64,000 bases of DNA from Limnomonas spitsbergensis (GCA_037349105.1 JAYJMM010000024.1:1612001-1676000), one strand, 5' to 3'. Counted from the stretch's first letter, positions 35,728 to 45,579 are shown. The notes: generated by a model not told the origin, from the sequence alone. A program made the numbers and translations.

Positions 35728-36594
35728 CGTGCTCTCCAGCGAGATTTGAGTGGCTCTGGCAACTACAGTTGCAGGGGAGGGTGGCCATTGAGGCGGTGTC
35801 TGGAGGGTCTGGGGAAGGAAGTGGGGCTGGAGCTAGGGTGTGGATTCTGGTCTTTGCTTCAAGGGAAGTCATGGGGCGCATGCTGCGATAGTGGGTGGTA
35901 GACGAATCTGTGAGTTGGGTTAGTCAGCGGGATTAGAGGGGAGTTCGGGGACTTGGGAGGAATTGGTGTGAGAAATCTGCGCAACAGAAGGGAAATGAGG
36001 AGACCGAGTTGGGGCGTTAACGCTGGCAGGTCTAGTGTATCAGAGAGTTGAGTGCAGGGGCAATGGGGAGTGTCCGGGGCGCATAAAGCGAGGTGTGAAA
36101 AAGGAGATTTGGGGGTTGGTATGCGGATGCGCAGATTGAGGTTTGGGACGCATAATGCGTAGTTCTGAGGTGATAGTTACGGGCGCATAATGCGGAGGAA
36201 AATGGGGAGTGTCAGGGTAGGTAGGCTTGCCAATAAAGGACGCGTCGTGGAGCATGGGGTCTTGGAGCCATGACAGAGAGGATCATCGCAGTGGATCATC
36301 GTAGATTGTCTCAAGACCTTACAAGGTTTCCCCACGAGGGTTTCCATCCTGTAATTGGTCCACTCACGGCTTATCCGTGTAAGAATCCTTGAGGTGCTAG
36401 AGTGGAGGGCACAGAGGCATTTTGACGTGCATGATATGTCAAAACATCAGCCGTAATCTCGCATGGCTGTGCCCACCTCAAGGATTAAGAGGGTATTTTT
36501 ACAGTCCTCTATTAATAATTGCTCCGCCTTCTGAATTTCGGACTGGGGGGGGAGTGTCTTCTGTGCGCAGTGAAACTTCACGTTCACTGCTGCC
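35728..36594. other. 3' end of B1, no intact ORF
   Basis: Holds the frameshifted remainder of the PHD ORF (to about 35890), then about 480 bp absent from B2, with repeated 'gggcgcataatgcg' motifs around 36075-36195. It ends with a block ('gtgtcttctgtgcgcagtg...') shared with B2. Confidence 0.6.
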
Positions 36595-36604
36595 TCGTGA
36601 CAGC

Positions 36605-37403
36605 TGTCACGACGTATGGGTGCACCGCACGTATGGGTGGCTTGTACCGCTTTTTGGTTTCGGATTTCGTCTGTTTGTGGTACTTAGAAGATGCCTGGCT
36701 AACTCCAGGCATTCTTCTCTTCTTACTCAAGTAACATACCGAAGTTGAATCACCCTGCTATCTGTAAACTGTTCTGGGATTAACGTCCAACTGTGATATT
36801 TCGGCCTCTTATCAAGGCCAGGACACTGCACTAATAGGAGATCTCTAGTTTACACTACACTGATCCTATTTCTCCAAGACCACATCATTCAGTAATAGGC
36901 CCTGATCGTTACACTGATCGAATATCTCTAGTTAACCACTACACTTATTCGTGATCTCTAGCATCAGCTTCTCTACTTCATCCATTTCAGCTCTATCTCT
37001 CGATTATACCCTACACTGTGAGCTTCAACAGTTCTATCTCTAGGTTACAATTCGACACTGTGAGCTGCTACCCAAGCCTTTCCTGGCTACCAAGTCGATT
37101 TACTGCACCAGCAGTCGATCCTCCTCATCAGAGAGTCGCCTCTTCGGCTCCATCTTTCTCATCACTTCGGCTGGATCGACCCTCAAGTCCGTTCCACACC
37201 ATTTCCTACTGTCAACAGTCGGCTTCAGTACAACTAGCCCCAGCAGGAACGAGTTCACTTCGCTACTTTTGTCAACAGTAAGAGAGGAATCATCAAAGGT
37301 TAGTGCAGTAACCCGAGGATTAGTCGAGGATAAACTGTCTGCCAGCAGTTTATCGCTCCTGCACACGCTAGTTAACCCCTATAAAGGGCACTTAGCACTC
37401 CAA
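36605..37403 (+). repeat. Repeat A2 (internal copy of the terminal repeat, 799 bp)
   Basis: Same length as A1 and nearly identical to it. It is immediately followed by GAAAGGGGGGG and repeat B2 rather than by the gag-like segment, which distinguishes this arrangement from simple LTR-internal-LTR tandems. Confidence 0.92.
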
Positions 37404-37789
37404 GAAAGGGGGGGACAGTAGGTCTGTCCTGATTTCTTGTCTACTTGCATTTTATTCTGGAAGAAAAAAAAAATTGAATAAAAAAAAAACGTGTTGCTCC
37501 CATGCACAGAGCCAACTGATCAGCGGACCTACTGCTGGTTCGGGATCTTGCACAGCGGACGTGGCAGCTACGGGGGCTGGTGCCATCATGGTCGTCACAG
37601 TCAACTAAGGAGACAAGGTTATCAGCGCCGGCGCAACGGCGTGTGGCGCTGACTATTGGTCGTTCACCATGATCGGTATTGGCGTAGCCACTAGCCACCT
37701 GAGTTCTGCTCGCATGCTCACCAAGAGTTCCGAGTCTCCCGTGATTTAATTGTTCGTATCTTCACACGCATGCCTTGAGCGCCTCCGGA

Positions 37790-39060
37790 CCTGACTTGCA
37801 TGTCCTGATTGCATGGTGCAGATCTGGCATTACAGATGCCCAGTGTTGCAGATCTGGACATACAGATCTTGAGCGATGTAGATCTTCAGTACAGATATTG
37901 ATCTGCAGATCTCGAGTGATGTGGATCTCGAATGCTGTATAACACAGTCTTGCTGTTCGCTTGTGCTGGATTTTCTGACTCGCGGGTCTTGACTTACAGA
38001 TCTGCAACGATGCAGATCTTGACCTGAGGGACTTGACTTGCATCTCCTGATAGTAGATCTGTCGTGATACAGATCTTGCCTTGCAGATCGTTAATTATGC
38101 AGATCTTGACCGCATGTTATAACTTGCAGATCCAGATAAGTAGATTTGCAGTGATTCAGATCCTGACTTGCAGATCATGCATTGCTGATCTGCTGAATTG
38201 CCGATCTGCTGTGTTGCAGATCTTGACTTCGCAGGTAAACTGCAAATCTGTTTTGGTGCAGATCTTGACATTGCCAGTAACTTAAATTCTGACTTGCAGG
38301 TCTTGACTTACAGATCTGCAACGATGCAGATCTTGACCTGAGGGACTTGACTTGCAGCTCCTGATAGTAGATATGTTGTGATACAGATCTTGCCTTGCAG
38401 GTCGTTAATGATGCAGATCTTGACCGCATGTTATGACTTGCAGATCCAGATAAGTAGATTTGCAGTGATTCAGATCCTGACTTGCACATCATGCATTGCT
38501 GATCTGCTGAATTGCCGATCTGCTGTGTTGCAGATCTTGACTTCGCCGGTAAACTGCAAATCTGTTTTGGTGCAGATCTTGACATTGCCAGTAACTTAAA
38601 TTCTGACTTGCAGGTCTTGACTTACAGATCTGCAACGATGCAGATCTTGACCTGAGGGACTTGATTTCCAGCTCCTGATAGTAGATCTGTTGTGATACAG
38701 ATCTTGCCTTGCAGATCGTTAATGATGCAGATCTTGACCCGCATGTTATGACTTGCAGATCCAGATAAGTAGATTTGCAGTGATTCAGATCCTGATTTGC
38801 ACATCATGCATTGCCGATCTGCTGTATTGCAGATCTTGACTTCGCCAGTAAACTGCATATCTGTTGTGGTGCAGATCTTGACATTGCCTGTAAATTATAT
38901 TCTGGCTTGCAGATCGTGACTTCCAGTTCTGCAACGATGCAGATCTTGACCTGAGGGACTTGACTTGCAGCTCCTGATATTAGATCTGTAGTGATACAGA
39001 TCTTGCATTCAGATCTGCTGTGATGCTGATCTTGACTTGCAGATCTCAAGGGTTATAGAT
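37790..39060. repeat. CAGATCTTGACTTG-based tandem array inside B2
   Basis: Higher-order units start near 37990, 38304 and 38618 with a partial fourth near 38930. This array is longer than its B1 counterpart by about 390 bp. TOC1 of Chlamydomonas is also known to carry internal tandem repeats. Confidence 0.85.
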
Positions 39061-39236
39061 GTTCCGTGTTGTAGACCCCCGTCCCACTCCGTGTCGTGCG
39101 TTGCTATGTCTGACATGTTCTCCTTCAATAGTCCCACAGCCTGACTAGCGCTCTGAGCGCTTTTAACCCGACATGTATTTGGACCACGCTTTCAGGAAAT
39201 AGTGTCCCAACCGCCAGCAGTTGGTCTGGGCGGCCT

Positions 39237-39806
39237 TTGGCAGGTTGCTTAGATGGAGTGGAGCTCCAAAACCTCACCATGTCCATGACCAGGCTGTGTC
39301 CACATGGCTCATGTTTAAATAATCTTATGAGTCTTGACTCAAGCTATGTCCCCGGTTCATCCCTTCCCCGCAGATCTCGCGTCGAAAGCGATCGAGTGCT
39401 ACTCCAAGTGGGTGGCAGTGTTTCCTTGAAGGACGAGTTTGCCGCTGAGCACTCATGGGCTTACAGCGCACCTGGAGCGCTCGGCCCTGCTGGTCAGGGA
39501 CTGGTAATCGACAGTGACCGCGGCCTATCTGACCTCACTATTTTGGAGAGAGAACGCTGCATGGGTTACATGGATAATTGCACTGCTGCGCCAGGTATTT
39601 CTTTTGCCGCCAGGCACAACCTGACTGGCAGTGCATTTGACGCGAACTCGGTGAGTCACTTGATAGCAACTGGTCTTGCCATCCGTCTCACCTGTGACCG
39701 CGGGCCCATTTCTTTCACGACTTCGGTTGAAGCCATGCCTGGTCCTGAGCTGGGGGGGGAGAGCAATCAGGAGCATCAGGAATTGCATGACAGGATCTGT
39801 GCATGA
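39237..39806 (+). CDS. Retroelement ORF resembling the C-terminal end of a C5-cytosine DNA methyltransferase (copy in B2)
   Basis: This is the 189-residue twin of 34087-34656 with a single residue change (KDEF for KDDF) and the same LTILERERCMGY and GSAFDANSVSHL blocks. Near-perfect conservation may reflect recent copying rather than selection. It lies 52 bp upstream of the PHD-finger ORF on the same strand, so both could come from one transcript. Confidence 0.5.
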   Translation: MAGCLDGVELQNLTMSMTRLCPHGSCLNNLMSLDSSYVPGSSLPRRSRVESDRVLLQVGGSVSLKDEFAAEHSWAYSAPGALGPAGQGLVIDSDRGLSDLTILERERCMGYMDNCTAAPGISFAARHNLTGSAFDANSVSHLIATGLAIRLTCDRGPISFTTSVEAMPGPELGGESNQEHQELHDRICA

Positions 39807-39857
39807 TCCTCCCTGATTTTTCAGTCAGCCCATGCCCTGGCAGCTGAGGACGAAGAC

Positions 39858-41366
39858 TTGTGTAACTGCCCTGACCCCTTGAACCATCTAGATGTCTGGC
39901 TGGACTCTGCTGTCATGCAGTACTTGCAGCACCCTGACCCAGATAGTTTAGACCAGAGTACGGCCACTGAACGCCGCAGGATCTTAAGGCGATCATCGCA
40001 TTTTGAGCGGACTGTCAATCAACAGTTGCACAAGCGCATGCCTGGGGGGGGACTTAAGCGCGTACCGAGAGGGCCGTCTTTGCAATATCTGCGCCCTTCT
40101 TTGGATACGCCGTGTGAGGTGTGCCTGTTGCCAGACGTTGACAGGCTGCTTGTCCTTTGTGATTCATGTAACCGAGGTTGTCATACTTACTGCATGAATC
40201 CACCTTTGAGCAGGGTTCCGAAGGGCAGCTGGGTCTGCGAACAGTGCAAGGCACTTGGTGCTGGCACCCCAGCTCTACTGACGTTAAGGGAACAGGCTAT
40301 GACCGAGGAGAAACCCAGAGCCAAAAAGGTATCGCTCAAGCCACAGCAAGTCAGCCCATCACCACCGCTACCAGCGCCACGGCCGCAAGCCGCACCTTGG
40401 CGGAGCCCTGCGCCACGGCCGGTCCTACGGCCGCGGCTTCCCTCAGCACCACGAGCATCGTCAGCAGTTCCGTCATCGGGCCGGACCAGCCAGCAACTCC
40501 ATATTGCACAGGCTTGCGAACCGCCATCACCCCCGCGGGTGATGGTAAGGCCGCCAGAGGATCACACGTCCTCCCCGGACGGTGAATCTTCTCAGTCAGC
40601 GGCACCCGCCACGACCACCGTTCCACTGAGACCACCGAGTGGCCGGCCAGCCCGGGTAAGCCGTCTTCCGTTGTGGTTGCAAACCCATCTCACGACATTA
40701 CCTGATCAATGCTCACCCGCGATGTTTCTCGACTGGACCACTAAGGACGGTGTCCGCGATGGATTGATGTGGCTGATGCCAGGATTATGGGCAGGGCGAG
40801 ACGTTGCAGTCGAGTTAATCATTACTGAGTTAAACCGTGATCCAAGAACCGCGCTGCTAGGGTGGTCGCCATTATCTGTCATTGAATGTGATGTGCTGTG
40901 CGCCGCTGTTGATTTCAGTCTCTCTCCCAGCGTCGTGCTTATGTGTTCTGAGCCCCGTGTTTCTGTTGCCATGCTGGAGAACCGATGGCCAGGTGTCATC
41001 ACCAACTGCAACGACCCCGCGGGCAGGACGGATTATCACTTGGACCCCATGCAGCCCGCCTCGTATCGGTTTCTGAGGAAGCATCACGGTCTCCACGTCA
41101 TCATTGTCCACCCAGCGGCAGCACTCGAGGACATTGTGCTCGCTGTCGCAGTACACGCAGTCCCACACGTGGTCTGCTGCTTGGTAGCGGTTAGTTTTCT
41201 GAAGTGTTCTCCGGCAAGGTTTGAGCGGCTCTGGCAACTACAGTTGCAGGGGAGGATGGCCATTAAGGCGGTGTCTGGAGGGTCTGGGGAAGGAAGTGGG
41301 GCTGGGCCTAGGGTGTGGATTCTGGTCTTTGCGTCACGGGAGGTCATGGGGCGCATGCTGCGATAG
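39858..41366 (+). CDS. Retroelement PHD-finger protein with a methyltransferase-like C-terminal region (502 aa)
   Basis: Residues about 86-130 form a complete PHD zinc finger of the C4HC3 type: CEVC, LCDSC, GCHTYC and WVCEQC with the usual spacing, including NPPLSRVPKGSW. PHD fingers bind histone H3 tails, which would suit chromatin targeting of the element. The N-terminal 85 residues resemble the stretch preceding the integrase zinc-binding region of algal retroelements. A proline-rich linker (about 145-265) follows. Residues about 270-502 contain IIVHPAAALEDIVLAVAVH, VVCCLVAVSFLK and RVWILVFAS, loosely like the C-terminal half of phage-type (DAM-like) N6-adenine methyltransferases, but with no NPPF/NPPY motif. 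That last assignment is weak. A GTAAG...GGAG segment (40656-40979) matches the 324 bp absent from B1. Confidence 0.75.
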   Translation: MCNCPDPLNHLDVWLDSAVMQYLQHPDPDSLDQSTATERRRILRRSSHFERTVNQQLHKRMPGGGLKRVPRGPSLQYLRPSLDTPCEVCLLPDVDRLLVLCDSCNRGCHTYCMNPPLSRVPKGSWVCEQCKALGAGTPALLTLREQAMTEEKPRAKKVSLKPQQVSPSPPLPAPRPQAAPWRSPAPRPVLRPRLPSAPRASSAVPSSGRTSQQLHIAQACEPPSPPRVMVRPPEDHTSSPDGESSQSAAPATTTVPLRPPSGRPARVSRLPLWLQTHLTTLPDQCSPAMFLDWTTKDGVRDGLMWLMPGLWAGRDVAVELIITELNRDPRTALLGWSPLSVIECDVLCAAVDFSLSPSVVLMCSEPRVSVAMLENRWPGVITNCNDPAGRTDYHLDPMQPASYRFLRKHHGLHVIIVHPAAALEDIVLAVAVHAVPHVVCCLVAVSFLKCSPARFERLWQLQLQGRMAIKAVSGGSGEGSGAGPRVWILVFASREVMGRMLR

Positions 41367-41631
41367 TGAGTGATAGCCCGGGTGCGTTGATTTGGGGGTA
41401 GTCAGCAGGATTAGAGGGGAATTGAGGAGATCTAGTCGGGGCGTTAACGCTGGCAGGTCTAGTGCATCAGAGAGTGGAGTGAAGGAGCACGTAGGGTGCA
41501 GGAGACGCGTGCACGCGTGGGATTGCCCGGGGTGCTAATTGCGTCTTCTGTGCTAACAGTGTCTTCTGTGCGCAGTGAAACTTCACGTTCACTGCTGCCT
41601 CGTGACACAATGGCACAGCATTGATCCTATG

Positions 41632-42500
41632 GATTGTGAGGGTTAGTCTCCAGGGATTCTGAGGCGCCGGTGTCGTTTGCCTTTCTGGCCTTCCCTTTTG
41701 GTCCTTTCTTTTTGTTGTTTGTTTGCCCCCTTTTTACTTTCTTCTCTTCTCCCTTATGATAAATGGGGCGCCCTCGCAGCCAAGCAGGGGTGGGATACAC
41801 TTGCTTTTGTGGACTTTTCTTTTCTCTGAGGCTTTGTTGAGGGCTACTCTCTAGTAGAACTCAGGTGTCGGACTTGGTCTTCTCTGCCTTCCCGGCCTCT
41901 CATTTTGTTCCTGTCCCTCCCTCTTCCTTTTATTGTCTTCTTTTCTCCCTTCTGAGGAGTTGGGCGCCCGCGCGGCCGAGCTTTGAGCGGGCCCATAGGT
42001 GTAACGTTATTGACTGATCCTATTGTGCATTCTTGCAGGGGTCCTTCTAATATGTTTACAGTCCAGCAGAGCATCGCATTTCATGCATGGTATAGTTGCC
42101 CTCAAACCATTTTGAGCACTTAGTAACCTACTGGTAGATTGGACAGCCTTGGGAGCACAGTGACTCCCTGTTGACAGAAGGTTGTTGTACTGTCCGGTTC
42201 TCTTCAATTAGGCGCCCACGCGGCCGAGCCTTATTTGAGCAGGGCCCAGAAGTGTAACGGCATTGACTGTCCGGTTTTGTGTGATCCCCTCCTATTTATT
42301 GAAGGCTGATCTCTTCAGGGGCAGGGGCTACGGTTCGCCTGACCTTTTTTTGGTTGTTCTTGTTGTTTGGTAGGTAAACTTGCCAATCTTTTCCCTTATG
42401 CCTTCTCCCTTGACTTTCTTGCCTGACTTAATGTTTGCAGACGTGGCCGAGCTTTATTTCAACAGGGCCCAGAGGTGTTACATAATTAACAGAGGTGCTG
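41632..42500 (+). repeat. Dispersed repeat cluster (three tails)
   Basis: Tails of the GGCCGAGC...TGTAACG family lie at 41956-42016, 42208-42270 and 42430-42490. The first follows 'ctttgttgagggctactctctag' and a pyrimidine-rich body that closely matches 14180-14370. Confidence 0.75.
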
Positions 42501-44136
42501 GCGCTAGTGGACGCAGCCTTCGAGCGGGCACAGCTGAAGGTGACCGGCTCCCCAAGGACTGTTGAGGGACCCATCCATGGAACACAGGTCTTTGGCCGCC
42601 AACCGCGCCTGGTTTCAGCTTACAGCGGGCGCGGGCAAGGCACTAAACAATTCCCTGCTCCAAGTGCGCCATTTGATGCTAGCTATGCCAGTAACTTAAC
42701 ACCTCTTTGATGCTATGTGTGACAGCGAGTTGCATGTTGGCGGCCATGGGCCCAGCAGGTATGCACCGTTATAAGTATGGGCGCTCAACTAGTCGGCTGG
42801 GATGGGGAGGGGGCTGAGACACAAGGCCATGAGTTGACCTAGACAGAGCAGCTTTGCAGCTCGTAGGTACAGACAGGGAATTCAACAACGATATGCTTGA
42901 ATGCACATGCATGGCACTCATCCTGGTAAAAATGGAGCAGGTTTTAGCGAGGGGGGGGGCAAAACAAAAAAAATCGACCCCATGCCCATTTTTTGTAGAG
43001 CTTAACGAGAGCGTTCCATAGCTATTTTTAAATGTTTTTGGCACAGGGGGGTGGGAGATATGGGGGGGCAAAGTTGGGGGGGGGGGTCTCCAAAAAACAA
43101 TATTTGGAAAAGTCATATCTTTTTTGCTGGAGGTATGTTGAGGCTGGCAGCGGCACCTCTGTCCTCTTCTTGACAACATGAGCCCATTTACATCCTAAAA
43201 TGTTGTTTGAATTATCACATGCCCCCCTGCCCCCCACACTAAGGGTTTGGCACCTTCGGACACACCCCGAACCAGCTGAGCCCGGAGCTCAGACTCCATT
43301 AGAGGATTCTATTAGAGGGAGTAGCATGAATTTTCATCACCTAACGAGTTGAAATATGCCGGTAGAAGCGCCTTGACGAGCTGTTAAAAAAACACCCCTT
43401 ACATGCTCTGTAATTTTGAATGTTGACTGAGATATTTTTATTTCCATGGGTTCCGGAGGTGGTAGGTGGGCTTGGTCGCTCGATTTTATATTCGGGCATG
43501 GGGGCCCCAGCTTTTATTTCTGCCCCCCCCCCCGTTCTCGCTTCAGTCAGAGCCCCCCAACTAAAATTATTTCAAATCAACTACCTATCCCGCGTAACCG
43601 TTCATGACACCGTTGGGGCCTGTTTTGATAAAGCTCAGCTTTACGTTTGTGGAGACTAGCGGTTGGGAGGGTAGCTGGTGCAAGTTCATCATATAGTGTC
43701 AGGAACTACCTGGGGTTTTGTACTGAGGTTAAAGAAGAATAAAGCCATTCCCTTATGAAGGCAGCTTCGAAGCTACTGGTGTATGAATATAAGGCCCTGA
43801 AGAGAGAAGTAGTGGAGTCGTCTTGGCAGTACCGGATTATTCAGTCAGCATGTTTTTAGTAGGCATTTGAGATGAGATAGTTGGAAGATGCGTCGTAGAA
43901 ACATAACTCCATACTAGAAAGCAGGTGGCTGCTGAAAATCGTAAACAATTTGCGAGGAAATCGGAGGAACTCTGTTCATAGATGCAGAGTCGGAAGCAGT
44001 GGCCTTTTGTTACAAAAACAGGATTCACTCATGGCACAGGTCGTATGACAATCTTCCTTCGCTCACTCAAACAGACATACGCTCAATTGTTTCACTCAAA
44101 ATTGATTTCCAAGCAGCAGCACTTGCTACTCGGAAA
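42501..44136. other. No recognisable gene
   Basis: Short ORFs only. Two poly-G or poly-C runs (42950, 43080 and 43525 regions) and a 'aattttgaatgttgactgagatattt' segment near 43410-43435, related to 9418-9455, are the visible features. The right end is the LHCB 3' flank. Confidence 0.5.
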
Positions 44137-44141
44137 TTACA
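44137..44141 (-). terminator. TGTAA polyadenylation signal of LHCB
   Basis: TTACA on the plus strand reads TGTAA on the minus strand, about 52 bp beyond the LHCB stop codon. TGTAA is the usual polyadenylation signal in chlorophycean algae. Confidence 0.6.
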
Positions 44142-44192
44142 TGTAACACTAGGTTGAGAAAATGTGAGAAAGGAAAGGAAATCAAAACAAGT

Positions 44193-45579
44193 TTATGCGC
44201 TGGGGGTGAACTTCGTGGCATAGATGAAGGCGTTGTTGGCAACGGGGTCGGCCAGGTGAGTGGTCAGGTTCTCCAGGGGGCCCTTTCCGGTCACAATGGC
44301 CTGCACGTAGAAGCCCAGCATGGAGAACATGGCGAGGCGTCCGTTCTTGATCTCCTTGACCTTGAGCTCAGAGAAGGTGTCGGGGTCGTCAGCCAGGCCC
44401 AAGGGGTCGAAGGGGCCACCGGGGTACAGGGTGTCCAGGTCTTCAAGGCCAACAGACTCGGCGGCACCACCGGCGCGGAAGGCCTCAGCCTGTCCCATGA
44501 GGATGACCTGGCAGGCCACGATGGCAACGATGGACTGGGCGTGGATCAGGCTGGACTGGCCCAGGTAGTCAAGGCCACCGTCGGCGAAGATCTGGGCACC
44601 GGCCTTGAACCAGACGGGCTGGGCATTGGGGGACTGGTCCAGCTCAGGGACGAGGCAGCCCAGGGCGCCAAGCATAGCCCAGCGGGCGTGGATGACCTCA
44701 GTGGTGCGGTACCTGGAGAAGGTCTCGGGGTCGGCGGACAGACCGGCCGTGTCCTACAGAAGGGAGGTGGGAAAACAAATGTTAGTTCGTGCTTATGGGG
44801 ATACTTGCAAGAGAGTGTTACAAAGGGAGAAAGGAGGGAAGGTACACACTTTGTGTAAAGGCAGCTGTTGTAGCATGCATAGTGCTAGTCGCAGACACAT
44901 AAAGTGTTGTGCTGATTGAGAGAAATGTCCTTCGTGCCTGAGACCTCTGGAGGAGGCCGTGCTAGGTTAATTCGATGCACTTACCCAGCCGTAGTCGCCC
45001 GGGAACTCTCCAGTCAGGTAGGAGGGAGAGGCGGTAAAGGGTCCCAGGAACAGGGACCGCTCGGGGCCGTACCACTGCGAGGGGTGGCAGGACATGGACG
45101 GAAAGTTAAGTCAATAGTCAAGAACACAGCAGCAACCTTAAAAGATAGTGATGGTTTGGAACAATTAGTGAAGATAAGAGAGTGTGCCAGGGACCTGTTT
45201 CCGTGCGGTTTGAGATCATGAAATCGTAGATCCAGTGATGCAATGCATCATGGGTCAATATGATGAGCAATCATGCTCAGTTCGCAGCTATTACAAATGG
45301 AAACCCAGAATACTCGCTCATGCTACAGCAGGTGATCCAATCAAGCTCGCGTTTACATGCCAGGTGAGGTGAGGGGAGTCCAGTGATGGTTTTGTTATCA
45401 AATTTGACATCTGGGTATGCTCTAAGGATCGCTTCACATCGACATGCCAGAGAAAAGGGTCGCACCTGAGAGTCGGAGGAGACCTTCTTGGAGACAGTCT
45501 TTTTGGTGGCAGCCTGCACCACAACGGTGGAGCGCCTGGACATGGTGGACATCGCCTGCTTCTTCATGAGGGTAGACAT
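44193..45579 (-). CDS. LHCB: Light-harvesting chlorophyll a/b-binding protein of photosystem II (LHCII)
   Basis: Three exons: 45466-45579, 44985-45074 and 44193-44753, with GTGCGA/CGCAG and GTAAGT/TGTAG borders, give a 254-residue protein ending TPSA. Residues 1 to about 35 ([19 protein letters not shown]...) look like a chloroplast transit peptide. The trimerisation motif WYGPER is at 39-44. The first membrane helix has [11 protein letters not shown] (87-97; ligands E87, H90, R92) and the third [15 protein letters not shown] (202-216; E202, N205, R207). The middle helix is around 140-160. The product binds chlorophylls a and b and xanthophylls in the thylakoid LHCII antenna of photosystem II. 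Length and motifs are standard for the family. The exact LHCII type cannot be set here. Confidence 0.97.

Larger units (their letters stand above)
32675..36602 (+). repeat. Repeat B1 of the composite retroelement
   Basis: This is a direct repeat of 37407-41607. The 5' part, through the ORF at 34087-34656, is nearly identical to B2 apart from repeat-array length. The 3' part (from about 34970) is visibly more diverged, lacks 324 bp present in B2 and has about 480 bp (near 36060-36545) that B2 lacks. The last 50 bp before TCGTGACA are again identical. Confidence 0.88.
29240..41607 (+). mobile_element. 12.37-kb composite retroelement, order A1-internal-B1-A2-B2
   Basis: The element begins TGTCACGA and ends TCGTGACA, an 8-bp terminal inverted repeat, inside the target duplication CAAT. 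A1 (29240-30038) and A2 (36605-37403) are 799-bp direct repeats with very few differences. B1 (about 32675-36602) and B2 (about 37407-41607) are direct repeats that differ by indels. B1 and A2 meet at the palindrome TCGTGACAGCTGTCACGA (36595-36612). G-rich polypurine-like tracts precede both B copies. This is the split-direct-repeat arrangement known for PAT/Kangaroo-type and TOC1-type algal elements, but the B repeats are far longer than usual, and a 4-bp target duplication fits an integrase better than a tyrosine recombinase. Alternatives are a full element and a deletion derivative fused head to tail. No reverse transcriptase or recombinase ORF is visible, so this copy is non-autonomous. 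Confidence 0.85.
37407..41607 (+). repeat. Repeat B2 (right terminal segment of the composite element)
   Basis: The right end is TCGTGACA at 41600-41607, then the CAAT target duplication. It contains the better-preserved versions of both B-encoded ORFs. Its tandem array (37790-39060) has three units of about 310 bp. Confidence 0.88.
29092..41631. mobile_element. hAT-like MITE split by a composite retroelement (nested insertion)
   Basis: The outer target duplication ATCCTATG is present at 29092-29099 and 41624-41631. The MITE ends are CAGTGCTGTGCCA (29100 on) and CAATGCTGTGCCA (reverse complement ending at 41623). The MITE body 29100-29239 is the reverse complement of the intact copy at 21045-21191. 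It is interrupted after CAAT (29236-29239), and CAAT recurs at 41608-41611, so the material between is a later insertion with a 4-bp target duplication. Confidence 0.9.

Noticed and set aside
29240..37403. Simple LTR retrotransposon with A1 and A2 as the two LTRs
   Set aside because: A2 is followed directly by a second B segment that ends in the element's right terminus and target duplication, and no PBS follows A1. The two-LTR reading leaves 4.2 kb of element sequence unexplained.
33124..39049. Repeated minus-strand ORFs (SGSESLQIYLSGSASHNM)
   Set aside because: They follow the CAGATCTTGAC satellite inside the retroelement and change frame with each unit variant.
44154..44858. Plus-strand 234-codon ORF
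   Set aside because: It is the antisense shadow of the LHCB third exon, whose minus-strand frame gives a full LHCII protein.
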